A DNA stretch of 64,000 bases from an uncultured Prevotellaceae bacterium (GCA_900316445.1 ONCZ01000016.1:1-64000); one strand, 5' to 3'; shown: positions 26,490 through 35,652, counted from the stretch's first letter. The notes: generated from the sequence alone by a model not told the origin. Made by a program: numbers and translations.

Positions 26490-27919
26490 TATTTTATGTT
26501 GTCTACAATCCGTCCCAGTCGGCTCCAACGAACGCCACCTATGCCACTGTGGTCAGGATCACTCGACCACCAGATGAAGATCGGCTTGCCGACGATGTGG
26601 TCTTCAGGCACGAAGCCCCAGTAGCGGGAGTCGGCAGAGTTGTGGCGGTTGTCGCCCTGCATCCAATAGTAGTCCATTTTAAAGGTATATTCGCGGGCTT
26701 CCTGGTCGTTGATGAAGATCTTGCCGTCGCGGATTTCGAGTTTGTTGCCCTCATACACCTTAATTGGACGCTCATAGACGGCGATGTTATCGAGTGTCAG
26801 GCGGATTTTCTCCCCCTTCTTCGGAATCCATATGGGACCGTAATTATCGCGGGTCCAGTGCTTGTTGCCGTTCAGCGGATAGATCTCTAGGTCGTTGGCA
26901 TCGGTATTCAGCGTGACGCTCTCCACGATGTCCTTCCGTGCCTGCAATGATGTGACGGCGTGCTTCGTCAACGGCAAATAGCCCAACGTGTTCAGGCTCG
27001 TCAGGTCTTCCATCGAGATGCCGAGGTCATCCATCACTTCTTCGGGAATGGCCTGCTTCAGTTTCACACGATAGGTGTATTGCACATTCTCTGGTTCCTT
27101 ATTCGCTTTGCCGTCGAGATAGACGATGTGGTTGCGGATTTCAAGTGTCTGTCCGGGCAGTCCCACGCAGCGTTTCACGTAGTTCTCACGACGGTCTGTC
27201 GGACGGGTGATAATCTCCCCATACTCCGCCTGGTTCCGCCACAGTTCGTTGCGTCCGGCAGCGTAAATGGCATCGAAATACTGTATTCGCTGCTCTGCCG
27301 ACAACGAGTCGGGATTAGGACGGTTCGGATAGATCTGATAGCCAATGCTGTAGCACATTTGATAATAGTCATACGACTGATACTGTGGTGCCGAACAAAG
27401 TGTGTCGCCTGCAGGGAAGTTGAACACCACGATATCGTTCAGCTGTACGTCGCCCAGTCCCTTCACACGGCGGTAGTCCCAATGGGGCCACTCAATATAG
27501 CTCTTGCACTCTACGACAGGCAGCGTATGCTGTGTCAGCGGCATTGTCAACGGTGTCTGTGGGATACGGGGGCCGTAAGATACCTTCGACACGAACAGAT
27601 AATCGCCCGTCAGCAACGACTTCTCTAACGAACTCGATGGAATCACGTAGTTCTGGAAGAAGAACTGGTTGATGAAATAAACAGCCACGAGGGCAAACAC
27701 CAAAGCATCGATCCACGACATGACGAACTTCACGGGTCTTTCCGCTTCCTTCCACCACTGCCACTTGATCTTCTTGGTGATATAGACATCAAAGATAAAC
27801 GGTATCACCAACAGTCCCCACCACGACTTCACCCAGTAGAGGAACAACAGATACAATATCAGCACGACGATGAACTTCGCCCACTGTACCTTAGGATTAA
27901 ATTCTTTCTTCTTTTCCAT
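26489..27919 (-). CDS. lepB: Signal peptidase I
   Basis: 476 residues, the long form usual in Bacteroidetes. N-terminal membrane segments at about 15-50 and 66-88, then YVIPSSSLEKSL with the nucleophile S97, and ENYVKRCVGLPG with the general base K249. C-terminal box DNRHNSADSRYWGFVPEDHIVG. It removes signal peptides from exported proteins. It lies 3 bp after dapB and shares its stop with the WbqC start. Confidence 0.96.
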   Translation of the reverse strand: MEKKKEFNPKVQWAKFIVVLILYLLFLYWVKSWWGLLVIPFIFDVYITKKIKWQWWKEAERPVKFVMSWIDALVFALVAVYFINQFFFQNYVIPSSSLEKSLLTGDYLFVSKVSYGPRIPQTPLTMPLTQHTLPVVECKSYIEWPHWDYRRVKGLGDVQLNDIVVFNFPAGDTLCSAPQYQSYDYYQMCYSIGYQIYPNRPNPDSLSAEQRIQYFDAIYAAGRNELWRNQAEYGEIITRPTDRRENYVKRCVGLPGQTLEIRNHIVYLDGKANKEPENVQYTYRVKLKQAIPEEVMDDLGISMEDLTSLNTLGYLPLTKHAVTSLQARKDIVESVTLNTDANDLEIYPLNGNKHWTRDNYGPIWIPKKGEKIRLTLDNIAVYERPIKVYEGNKLEIRDGKIFINDQEAREYTFKMDYYWMQGDNRHNSADSRYWGFVPEDHIVGKPIFIWWSSDPDHSGIGGVRWSRLGRIVDNIK

Positions 27920-27922
27920 CTT

Positions 27923-28636
27923 CTAAAACTTAAACATATCTGATATAGTCAGCAAACCCTGATGCTCCTTGGTGTACTCCGCAGCCAAGACTGCTCCAAG
28001 GGCAAAGCCCTTACGACTATGGGCATCGTGGGTAATGGTAATCAGATCGGCATCCGAGTCATAGCGGATGGTGTGGATGCCTGGCACTTCACCACGACGG
28101 ATATGATCCACTCGAAGGTACTTCTTGTCCGTTGTATCCTCCTTCCACGCCTCCTTACGGTCGATATTCTCTACTATTTCCTCTGCCAGCGTGATAGCCG
28201 TACCGCTGGGATGATCAAGCTTGTGTACGTGGTGCGTCTCTTCCATCTCCACATCATACTGGGGGAATTGGTTCATAATCTTGGCCAGATAACGGTTCAC
28301 AGCCGAGAAGATGGCTACGCCGATAGAGAAGTTCGAGGCCCAGAAGAGGGTCTTGCCATTAGCACAAGCCTCACGCACCTCGTCGCCGTGTTCCTTCATC
28401 CAACCCGTAGAACCACTTACCACCTTCACGCCCTTTGCCCAAGCCTTCAGGTAATTACCGTAGGCGGCCTGCGGAGCCGTGAACTCAATGGCTACATCAG
28501 CCGAAGCAAAGGCCTCGGAATCGAAGTCCTGCTGGTTGTCGATGTCGATGATACTCACTATTTCATGGCCACGGTCCAGTGCGATCTGTTCGATCATCTT
28601 TCCCATCTTGCCGTAGCCGATCAATGCTATTTTCAT
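27923..28636 (-). CDS. dapB: 4-hydroxy-tetrahydrodipicolinate reductase
   Basis: 237 residues. NAD(P)-binding IALIGYGKMGKMIEQIA, EFTAPQAA, the catalytic ETHHVHKLDHPSGTA (His/Lys pair), and a C-terminal GLLTISDM helix. It makes tetrahydrodipicolinate for lysine and diaminopimelate. First gene of the operon with lepB and wbqC; box TAATTTTGCA at 28659-28668. Confidence 0.96.
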   Translation of the reverse strand: MKIALIGYGKMGKMIEQIALDRGHEIVSIIDIDNQQDFDSEAFASADVAIEFTAPQAAYGNYLKAWAKGVKVVSGSTGWMKEHGDEVREACANGKTLFWASNFSIGVAIFSAVNRYLAKIMNQFPQYDVEMEETHHVHKLDHPSGTAITLAEEIVENIDRKEAWKEDTTDKKYLRVDHIRRGEVPGIHTIRYDSDADLITITHDAHSRKGFALGAVLAAEYTKEHQGLLTISDMFKF

Positions 28637-28658
28637 ACCTTATTATTAATTTAGTCGC

Positions 28659-28668
28659 TGCAAAATTA
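28659..28668 (-). promoter_or_regulatory. -7 box of the dapB-lepB-wbqC operon
   Basis: TAATTTTGCA on the minus strand, 22 bp before the dapB ATG. Confidence 0.6.
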
Positions 28669-28727
28669 CTCATTATTTTTATATAATGTGCATTCTGTAT
28701 TAATAATTTTGCATTATTACGATTATT

Positions 28728-29852
28728 TCACAGCAGCAAATGGTATATTCCGCCCGCCAACGGCTTCACCACACCCTTCATCTCCAGTTGGAAGAGCAAC
28801 GCTGTCAGACGGCCGATGGGGATGCCTGTCTTGACGGTGATGATGTTGAGTTGGAGGCCGTTGGTTTGTTGTAGCAGGCTGACTATCTGCTGTTCTTCTG
28901 GCGAGAGGTCTGGAAAGAGGTTTCGCTCGATTCCATCGGCGACAGCTTGTTGCAGACGGGTCTCATCCAACCATCCCATCGCCTTCACGAAGTCCTCGGC
29001 ATTGGAGATCAGACCAGCCCCATTGTCGCGGATCAGGTTATTACATCCTTCAGAATACGGCTGTCCCACATTGCCGGGAAAGGCAAAGACGGCACGGGCA
29101 TAACTCTGGGCGATATCAGCGGTGATCAGCCCTCCACCTTTTGCGCCACTTTCAATCAAAATGGTTGCATCCGCCATACCTGCTACGATACGGTTGCGAC
29201 GTACGAAGTTGGGCTTGTCGGCATTCGTCTGTGTCATGAATTCCGTGAGCAGTCCACCATGGTTAATCATCTTCGCAGCAACCTCACGATGCCGGTAGGG
29301 ATAGATTTGGTCCAGTCCGTGAGCCAAAACCCCCACTGTCGGATAACCGTTCTCCAAGGCCTGTTTGTGGGCACAGATATCGACGCCATAGGCCAGACCG
29401 CTGACTATCAGCACCTCAGGGCAATATTGTCTGAGGTCTCTGATGAAGCGTCGGATCAGGTCTTCGCCATAGGTTGTCATCCTTCGGGTACCAACGATGC
29501 TGATAATTCTTGTCTGGTTCAGGTCTGCGTTGCCTGTGTAGTAGATGATAATAGGTGCATCGGGGCATTCTGTAAGCCGTTGGGGATAGTCATCGCTGGT
29601 CAGCGTCAAAGCCCGAATGCGATGCTCTTCCATAAAACGGATTTCTGCTTCTGCCCGTCTCATCGGCTCATTCCAGTCCTTGAGGGCTTCCATCAGTCGC
29701 GGTGAGGCATCCTTGATAATATCCCCTATCTCGTTCCGATGTTCAAACAACAACTGTGCACTACCTACTGCCTTATACAGTTCAAGTGCCTGCTGGTAAT
29801 TGAAATTCGTCAAGCGCGTCAGCGCCATCGTGTAAAATATCTCCTGATCCAT
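28728..29852 (-). CDS. dprA: DNA-processing protein DprA
   Basis: 374 residues. Extended Rossmann core: RIISIVGTRRMTTYGEDL, SGLAYGVDICAHKQALENG, GLDQIYPYRHREVAAKM, FVRRNRIVAGMADATILIES. N-terminal SAM/HhH-like region and a C-terminal winged-helix-like DML1 segment. It loads RecA on incoming single strands during transformation; present in non-competent bacteria too. The four-helix-bundle cassette lies directly upstream on the same strand. Confidence 0.94.
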   Translation of the reverse strand: MDQEIFYTMALTRLTNFNYQQALELYKAVGSAQLLFEHRNEIGDIIKDASPRLMEALKDWNEPMRRAEAEIRFMEEHRIRALTLTSDDYPQRLTECPDAPIIIYYTGNADLNQTRIISIVGTRRMTTYGEDLIRRFIRDLRQYCPEVLIVSGLAYGVDICAHKQALENGYPTVGVLAHGLDQIYPYRHREVAAKMINHGGLLTEFMTQTNADKPNFVRRNRIVAGMADATILIESGAKGGGLITADIAQSYARAVFAFPGNVGQPYSEGCNNLIRDNGAGLISNAEDFVKAMGWLDETRLQQAVADGIERNLFPDLSPEEQQIVSLLQQTNGLQLNIITVKTGIPIGRLTALLFQLEMKGVVKPLAGGIYHLLL

Positions 29853-29867
29853 AATTCCTTGTCTTTA

Positions 29868-30334
29868 TGTTTATAGTTTAAAGTTTATAGTTTATAGATG
29901 ATTACCTGATAGGCGGGATTTGAGAGTAGCTTGCATTGAAGAAAGCATCTTATATATACTCCCAATGGCTTCTTCTATTTTTTTATAATCATTAATGTCA
30001 ATATAGCATAAGTCATAGGCTATTTCTGTCTGACACATTAATTCCATAAGGGATCCATAAGAGATTTCCAAAAAATGGAACTGTTCCTTTGGAGAAGTTT
30101 TTGCAGTCCCTTCAGCAATGTTTGATGGTATAGATACAACAGCCCGTCGCATCTGATCCCCTAAGGCATATATTTCATTCTTGGGAAAAGAATTGACCAA
30201 CTTATATATATCCTTAACAAGATTTCTCGACAATTGATACACATTCAATTTGCGATATGAAAAATTATATTCTAACATAATCATCTGCTTATAAAAGTAA
30301 TCATCTATAAACTATAAACTTTAAACTATAAACA
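29868..30334 (-). mobile_element. Four-helix-bundle cassette 2 with perfect 38-bp inverted arms
   Basis: The arms 29868-29905 and 30297-30334 are exact inverted repeats (gtttatagtttaaagttta... ending agatgattac). They are built from 7-bp tttatag/tttaaag units. The enclosed gene starts 13 bp inside one arm and ends inside the other. The cassette sits between dprA and the DUF2851 gene, co-directional with both. The same arm motif, ending atagatgattac, occurs singly at 40387 and, more diverged, at 41290. Confidence 0.65.
29892..30284 (-). CDS. Four-helix-bundle protein (S23/IVS family), second copy
   Basis: 130 residues. YRKLNVYQLSRNLVKDIYKL, signature QMRRAVVSIPSNIAEGTAKT, then FHFLEISYGSLMEL, as in the copy at 1119-1490 but well diverged from it, so this is not a recent duplication. 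The stop codon TAA and the last residues lie in the inverted arm. Base composition is more AT-rich than the flanking dprA and DUF2851 genes. Confidence 0.85.
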   Translation of the reverse strand: MIMLEYNFSYRKLNVYQLSRNLVKDIYKLVNSFPKNEIYALGDQMRRAVVSIPSNIAEGTAKTSPKEQFHFLEISYGSLMELMCQTEIAYDLCYIDINDYKKIEEAIGSIYKMLSSMQATLKSRLSGNHL

Positions 30335-30338
30335 AACC

Positions 30339-31634
30339 CTATTTTCTTTTCAAATATTCGTATCCGAAGCGGCAACGAAGGCAGTCCTTCTTGTCGCAGT
30401 ATTCCTTTTTGAGTTGGATGAGGGCTTGGGAGTCTCCTGCCGTCTGGACTGGAAGCCCCACCTGCTGCCACATACGGATAATGTGGTTGTTCTCTGCCTT
30501 TAACTGTTCTAAGAAGTCGAAGGCCCGGTCGCAAAGCACTTCCTTCGAACGGTGACGGCCATAGGCGAAGAGCATCGGGATGGCGGTGTTGATCATCAGC
30601 AGGTTCAGCGAGCCGTAGGTCAGATGCTTCTCCGTTTTCGAACTGGTGGAGCCGAAGGTGTAGTGCGTTTCCCAATAAGGAGTTACGTGGGATGAGAAAA
30701 GCGTCTTCAACTGTTCGATGGTCTCACATTCCACCAACTGGCTCAGCCCGGCCTTCTGCTGATAATAGAGGTTGGCCAGTTGTGAGATGCGGATATGGGG
30801 GAAGTTCTGAGGGCGGAGTCTGAGGAACCGCCAGAGATGGAAATCTATCGGTTTCATCGAGAACTTGTGGGCCAGATAGAGGTATTCGTTGCGCAACTTG
30901 GCGAAGTAACCCTCGTTGAGCGCATCCTTCTGATAATACTCCGGCACCGCCTTGAGTTCGAGCAGTCCTGCCTGTCCCATAAAGATCGCCTCAATCTGGA
31001 AAAGGTCGTCACGATGGTGGTTCACGGCATCGAGGGGAATACTCTGTGCCCACTGTTCAAAGACCTCGCCATTGATGCCGAAGCCATAGTTGCGGGCCAG
31101 CGTCATGAAGTAAGCTCCCTCCCACGAGCCGCCACACAACTCTGCCCGTCGCTTGATAGCCTCCGTCTTCTGCTCCAGCCGCTCCGTCTGGAGAGCCGCC
31201 ATCCACGAGTGTACCAGTAGCCGTGTCAACTCTGGAATCACCTTATAGCACGGCGGATAACTGTCGGTCTTCAACAACTCTTCGTAGTGACTCTTGACGT
31301 TCTCAGGCACGTCGAGCTGCATCTGCTTGATGAACTCACCGTTGGTGTTCATCACCTCCGCATCGAGTACGCCGGCCACGTGCAGGATCACGTTGTCGTA
31401 GTTCTTGTCCTTGTCGTGGCCGTGCAGATACCAGTCAGACGACTTGTCGTGGATCTCCACATTTCCCACCCACAGTGTCCGTCCGATTCTCACTTTCGCA
31501 TTAAAGAAGTCAGGCCCCGCATTCCTGTTATGCAGTCCTGAGTCAATCACCTCGACGGTCTGTCCGTCGCTCGTCTGAAGCTCCCTCAACGGGAACAGCT
31601 TGTGCTTCCACACATAATGCAATAATTGTTCCAT
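30339..31634 (-). CDS. DUF2851 family protein
   Basis: 431 residues, full length for this Bacteroidetes family. Conserved SGLHNRNAGPDFFNAKVRIG and GNVEIHDKSSDWYLHGHDKD near the N-terminus, and a C-terminal cysteine-containing CDKKDCLRCRFGYEYLK. Function not known. Box TAATTTTGCA at 31661-31670. It would be co-transcribed with the cassette and dprA unless the inverted arms stop transcription. Confidence 0.85.
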   Translation of the reverse strand: MEQLLHYVWKHKLFPLRELQTSDGQTVEVIDSGLHNRNAGPDFFNAKVRIGRTLWVGNVEIHDKSSDWYLHGHDKDKNYDNVILHVAGVLDAEVMNTNGEFIKQMQLDVPENVKSHYEELLKTDSYPPCYKVIPELTRLLVHSWMAALQTERLEQKTEAIKRRAELCGGSWEGAYFMTLARNYGFGINGEVFEQWAQSIPLDAVNHHRDDLFQIEAIFMGQAGLLELKAVPEYYQKDALNEGYFAKLRNEYLYLAHKFSMKPIDFHLWRFLRLRPQNFPHIRISQLANLYYQQKAGLSQLVECETIEQLKTLFSSHVTPYWETHYTFGSTSSKTEKHLTYGSLNLLMINTAIPMLFAYGRHRSKEVLCDRAFDFLEQLKAENNHIIRMWQQVGLPVQTAGDSQALIQLKKEYCDKKDCLRCRFGYEYLKRK

Positions 31635-31725
31635 AGTGGCAATTTAAGTTGTTAACTCGCTGCAAAATTAATGGTTTTTCCTGAAATGACCAAATCTTTA
31701 GGTAAAAAAATGTAAATGTAATCAT

Positions 31726-31772
31726 AAAGTTCAAAGTTCAAAGTTCAAAGTTCAAAGTTTTTATTACCTTTG
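31726..31772 (+). promoter_or_regulatory. Five-unit heptamer repeat and -7 box upstream of dusB
   Basis: aaagttc repeats four times exactly plus a fifth unit aaagttt (31726-31760), abutting a TTACCTTTG box at 31763-31771. The ATG is 11 bp further on. Confidence 0.6.
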
Positions 31773-31781
31773 TGCTCAGAA

Positions 31782-32729
31782 ATGAAGATAGGAAACATTG
31801 ATTTCGGTGAGCGTCCTGTGTTTCTCGCTCCGATGGAGGACGTGACAGACATCGGCTTCCGGATGCTGTGCAAGCGGTTCGGAGCGGCGATGGTCTATAC
31901 CGAGTTTGTATCGGCTGAGGCGCTAATCCGTGATGTGAAATCGACCATCTCGAAACTGACCATCAGCGACGAGGAGCGCCCCGTGGGCATCCAGATCTAC
32001 GGTCGCGACGTGGAGGCGATGGTGGAGGCAGCGAAGATTGTGGAGCAGGCGGAGCCAGACCTCATCGACCTGAACTTCGGTTGTCCGGTGAAGAAGGTGG
32101 CAGGCAAAGGTGCTGGCGCCGGTATGCTGCAGAACATCCCCAAGATGCTGGAGATTACGCAGAAGGTGGTGGACGCCGTGAAGCTGCCCGTGACCGTGAA
32201 GACGCGCCTGGGCTGGAACCACGAACAGCTGATCATCACCTCGCTGGCCGAACAATTGCAGGACTGCGGCATACAGGGACTGACCATCCACGGACGGACT
32301 CGCTCGCAGATGTACACCGGCAATGCCGACTGGACGCTCATCGGCGAGGTGAAGCACAACCCGCGCATACATATTCCTATTATAGGCAATGGCGACATCC
32401 ACTCCCTCGACGAGGCCGACAAGGCTTTCGAGGCATACGGTGTGGATGCCGTGATGATTGGCCGGGCCACCTTCGGCTGCCCTTGGATCTTCAGCCGCAA
32501 ACAACTCGATTTCAACGATAAACTTGACATCCTTGAAGAACTCCTGCGCATCAACGTGGAGCGTATCGACGAGAAGCGAGGCATTCTCCACACCCGTCGC
32601 CACCTTGCCGCAACCCCCATCTTCAAGGGCATCCCCAACTTCCGCCAGACGCGCATCGCCATGCTCCGTGCCGAGACGATGCCCGACCTCGTCGACATCC
32701 TCGAAGACATCCGCAAACAGTTTGGATAA
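31782..32729 (+). CDS. dusB: tRNA-dihydrouridine synthase
   Basis: 315 residues. FMN-binding TIM barrel: APMEDVTDIGFRMLCKRFGA, DLNFGCPVKKVAGKGAGAGM with the catalytic Cys, VKTRLGWN, GLTIHGRTRSQMY and IIGNGDIHS. It reduces uridines in the D-loop of tRNA. The ATG at 31782 is used because the preceding in-frame GTG lies in the -7 box. DusB is the best guess within the family. Confidence 0.92.
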   Translation: MKIGNIDFGERPVFLAPMEDVTDIGFRMLCKRFGAAMVYTEFVSAEALIRDVKSTISKLTISDEERPVGIQIYGRDVEAMVEAAKIVEQAEPDLIDLNFGCPVKKVAGKGAGAGMLQNIPKMLEITQKVVDAVKLPVTVKTRLGWNHEQLIITSLAEQLQDCGIQGLTIHGRTRSQMYTGNADWTLIGEVKHNPRIHIPIIGNGDIHSLDEADKAFEAYGVDAVMIGRATFGCPWIFSRKQLDFNDKLDILEELLRINVERIDEKRGILHTRRHLAATPIFKGIPNFRQTRIAMLRAETMPDLVDILEDIRKQFG

Positions 32730-32769
32730 AGAAATGGCCCCAAAGTTTGGAGGATACGGAAAATGTTTG

Positions 32770-32777
32770 TATCTTTG
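32770..32777 (+). promoter_or_regulatory. -7 box of the SPFH gene
   Basis: TATCTTTG, 29 bp before the ATG at 32807. Confidence 0.6.
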
Positions 32778-32806
32778 CCGACGCATAATCATTAAAATTA
32801 AGAACA

Positions 32807-33664
32807 ATGAACAAGAATTATCGACTATTGGCAATTATCGGAGGAAGCATCGCAGCGGTGCTGATTCTGTTCTCAGTCTGTTGCACCGTCGTTGACTCGG
32901 GCGAAGTGGGTATCCGGTTCCACAAGTGGTCGCTCAACGAGCAGGACTACGGCGGCGTGGAAGGCACATGCAAGGGCTGGGTGTTCTACAATCCTATCAC
33001 CACCAACGTATTCACCTACCCCACCTTCACGCAACGGAAGCAATACGAGACCTTCTCCGTGAACGCCAAGGATGCCTCACTCTTCGAGATGGACCCCACC
33101 ATCGCCTATCGCATCAACCCAGACAAGGCCTGCGACATCTTCACGAAATACCGTGTCGGGGTGAAGGAGCTGGAAGAGGGCTACATCCGCACCTGCATCT
33201 ACGAGGCCTACCGCACCTGCGCCAACCAATATACTTCAGACTCCCTGATGTCGAACCGCGCGAACTTCGAGCGTGATGTCCGTGCCCGTCTGGAGAAGTC
33301 GCTGATGGCCGAGGGCTTCCTCGTGGAGGAGTTCACCTCGAAGATCACGCCGCCATCGTCGCTGCTCTCGATGATCGACGCCAAGAACACGGCTATCCAG
33401 AGTGCCCTGAAGGCAGAAAACGAGGTAAAGGAGGCTGAGGCAAATGCGAAGATTGCCGTCGCCAAGGCTGAGGGTAACGCCAAGGCAATGAAGATTAAGG
33501 CCGACGCAGAGGCATACTACAACCGTACCATCGCCGCATCGCTCTCACCGATGATTGTCCAGGAGGACATGATTGAGAAGTGGGATGGCAAGATGCCTCA
33601 GATCATGAGCGGCAACGGTGGTATGATCATGGATATCTCGAAAGTGATCGGAAACAGTAAATAA
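32807..33664 (+). CDS. SPFH/prohibitin-like membrane protein
   Basis: 285 residues. One N-terminal membrane anchor (LLAIIGGSIAAVLILFSVCC), then a prohibitin/SPFH domain (VDSGEVGIRFHKWS, MDPTIAYRINPDKA) and a long coiled-coil rich in alanine, glutamate and lysine (AENEVKEAEANAKIAVAKAE). Members form ring-like membrane scaffolds, often with proteases. The product probably faces the periplasm or cytoplasm in large oligomers. The rubrerythrin pseudogene follows 23 bp downstream. Confidence 0.88.
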   Translation: MNKNYRLLAIIGGSIAAVLILFSVCCTVVDSGEVGIRFHKWSLNEQDYGGVEGTCKGWVFYNPITTNVFTYPTFTQRKQYETFSVNAKDASLFEMDPTIAYRINPDKACDIFTKYRVGVKELEEGYIRTCIYEAYRTCANQYTSDSLMSNRANFERDVRARLEKSLMAEGFLVEEFTSKITPPSSLLSMIDAKNTAIQSALKAENEVKEAEANAKIAVAKAEGNAKAMKIKADAEAYYNRTIAASLSPMIVQEDMIEKWDGKMPQIMSGNGGMIMDISKVIGNSK

Positions 33665-33687
33665 GTATTAACTAAACAATTACGACA

Positions 33688-34184
33688 ATGAAAGAACTGA
33701 AAGGAACAAAGACCGAGAAGAACCTGCAGGAAGCCTTTGCCGGCGAGTCGCAGGCCAGAAACAAGTACTCCTACTGGGCATCGAAGGCCAAGAAGGACAG
33801 AAGGAGCACGCCAAGATGTGGTTCAAGCTCCTGGAGGGCGGTGCCATCAAGTCTACGCCAGAGAACCTAGAGGCTGCAGCCAACGGTGAGAACTTCGAGT
33901 GGACGGACATGTATGCCCGCATGGCTCAGGAGGCCCGTGAGGAGGGTTTCGACGAGATTGCAGAGAAGTTCGAGGGTGTGGCCAAGATTGAGAAGGAGCA
34001 CGAGGCCCGCTATCGCAAGCTGCTTGATAATATTAATAAGGAACGCGTGTTCTCGAAGGACAACGACGTGATTTGGCAGTGCTCCAACTGCGGACATATC
34101 GTCATCGGCAAGAAGGCACCCGAGGAGTGCCCCGTCTGCAACCATCCGCAGTCCTACTTCCAAGTGAAAGCTGAGAATTACTGA
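33688..34184 (+). pseudogene. rbr: Rubrerythrin with an internal deletion and frameshift
   Basis: The 5' part encodes [19 protein letters not shown] up to AKKD, then the frame shifts at about 33795-33800 and the rest runs from [15 protein letters not shown] to 34184, ending in the rubredoxin domain ([11 protein letters not shown]...[11 protein letters not shown]). About 15-20 codons usually found here are missing, including the Glu-x-x-His iron ligands of the second diiron helix. Only the segment from the ATG at 33816 could be translated as a 122-residue fragment. Oxygen/peroxide detoxification by this copy is therefore presumably lost. Confidence 0.85.
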
Positions 34185-34200
34185 TTATTCCAAAATAATC
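34183..34200. terminator. Short hairpin between convergent genes
   Basis: GATTATT-ccaa-AATAATC, overlapping the end of the rubrerythrin pseudogene and the stop region of the DUF4421 gene. AT-rich and weak. Confidence 0.4.
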
Positions 34201-35182
34201 ACCTCTTACCCAGGCGCAGACCGAAGAACGTTCGGATGCGCCATTTATTGTTTTGTACGGTGAGATTATCCTTATCGCCGATGTTTGTGAAGTTGAATAC
34301 CATCGATATGCCGAGGAACTTGTTACCCCATTGGCGAATGACGGCTCCGCGACCTGTGATGATGACCTCTGGGAAGTGGTAGTGAAGTGGTATGCGGTCG
34401 TCGCCGAAAGTCATTGACGTGTTGCTGTAGACGATGAACGTGGGTAGGCCGGAGATATGCAGCAGCCAGCCCTGACCTGGCACGTAATTATAGCCATAGC
34501 CTGCTCCGAGTCCGATGTTCGTCATCTTCAACTTCATCTCCTGATCCCAGTCGAGGGTGGTATGCTGTCCCATCCCTGATGCTGCCAGGAGGAAACTGCC
34601 TGCGGAGAGGCGCTGGATATAGCTCTGCGAGAAGGCGGCGGGATAGGAGAACCGGCGGCTGTTGAAGACATAGAAGGCGTTCAAGTTGAGTGTCTTCACC
34701 TTCAGCATACCGTCAGGCAGTTCGATGCGTTCCATGCCCTCATGGTCGTGCCAGCCAGTGAAGTTCTGGGCATCCTGATAGATGATGTCGAAACCGAAAC
34801 GACGCCCATAGCTGTTGAAGTTCAGTTCATAGTCGCGGTATTTGCCCATCAACTTGGCAGGATTGAGTGATACACTGAGCGAGAATCCCAGATAACTCAC
34901 ACCCATACTGAGCGTCGCTTTCCTGTTGGCTTCCATCTCGGACTTGAAATGCCGGCTGTTCTCGAAGCCCTCGGCCCCAATCTTCGCCCCCGACACGTTC
35001 AGCCTCGCCGTGACGGTCCACTTCGTCTGTGGCCTCGTGATATATGCGGTGTCGATGTTGCCCAGGCGGTAATATCTGGCTGCCAGAATGCTGTCAGCAC
35101 GATGGAAGAGGCTCTGCGCTGACGATGGCAGAACCAAGCTGCTCATTGCCGCAAGCAACAACATGGACATCAACCGTTTCAT
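34199..35182 (-). CDS. DUF4421 family outer-membrane-like protein
   Basis: 327 residues. Signal peptide MKRLMSMLLLAAMSSLVLPSSA, then many alternating beta strands (VSYLGFSLSVSLNPAK, YELNFNSYGRRFGFDIIYQD) ending in a barrel-like RTFFGLRLGKR. The family is restricted mainly to Bacteroidetes; an outer-membrane beta-barrel is likely. No partner gene is obvious. Confidence 0.82.
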   Translation of the reverse strand: MKRLMSMLLLAAMSSLVLPSSAQSLFHRADSILAARYYRLGNIDTAYITRPQTKWTVTARLNVSGAKIGAEGFENSRHFKSEMEANRKATLSMGVSYLGFSLSVSLNPAKLMGKYRDYELNFNSYGRRFGFDIIYQDAQNFTGWHDHEGMERIELPDGMLKVKTLNLNAFYVFNSRRFSYPAAFSQSYIQRLSAGSFLLAASGMGQHTTLDWDQEMKLKMTNIGLGAGYGYNYVPGQGWLLHISGLPTFIVYSNTSMTFGDDRIPLHYHFPEVIITGRGAVIRQWGNKFLGISMVFNFTNIGDKDNLTVQNNKWRIRTFFGLRLGKR

Positions 35183-35228
35183 TTATCTTCTTTATAATAA
35201 TGCGTATCCGAAAACGTTGTCTGCTTTC

Positions 35229-35652
35229 GGACATATATTTAACTGATTTATGAAGAGTTGTATGGGCAAGCTTTATTTGGAATTGGATTACGCAAATAAC
35301 TCCCCCCTGTGCATTGCTGAACGCGACACGAAGGACTTCCCGCAATCCTTGCAACAGAATTTCTGGATACCATCCTTGCGTCTTCCGTTTCGCACCACCT
35401 TCTCACTTCCGCACATGGGACATACCCTGCCGTTACTGAAGCGCTGTTCTTCAATATAGACATCGATACTATCCTCTGGTCTTTGGAGGCTTGCGAGTCT
35501 GCTTACAAATTCATTATACTCTGATGTGGTGAGCATCTTTATTGCTTCTATAAGCTGGTTTACCGATAGTTTGCTGTCGTCCATATACTCTTGCGTTGCG
35601 TCTTGAGCTGCAAAGGTACGGCTTTCATACGACAATCAGTTAAAAAGGGACC
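35229..35652. mobile_element. Internally deleted insertion sequence (IS1595-like)
   Basis: The two ends carry imperfect inverted repeats that begin GG and share tttaactgatt (35238-35248 and its complement at 35634-35644). Inside is only the N-terminal part of a transposase with its promoter. The catalytic domain is missing. No clear target duplication is seen. The family is inferred from the zinc-ribbon N-terminus and GG ends. Confidence 0.55.
35288..35584 (-). pseudogene. Transposase N-terminal fragment
   Basis: 98 residues from the ATG at 35584, which has a TACCTTTGCA box about 25 bp upstream. A helical N-terminus is followed by a zinc ribbon, CPMCGSEKVVRNGRRKDG and CCKDCGKSFVSRS, as at the front of IS1595/IS1-like transposases. 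The frame then stops next to the left inverted repeat, so the DDE catalytic domain is absent. It could still bind DNA. Confidence 0.6.
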
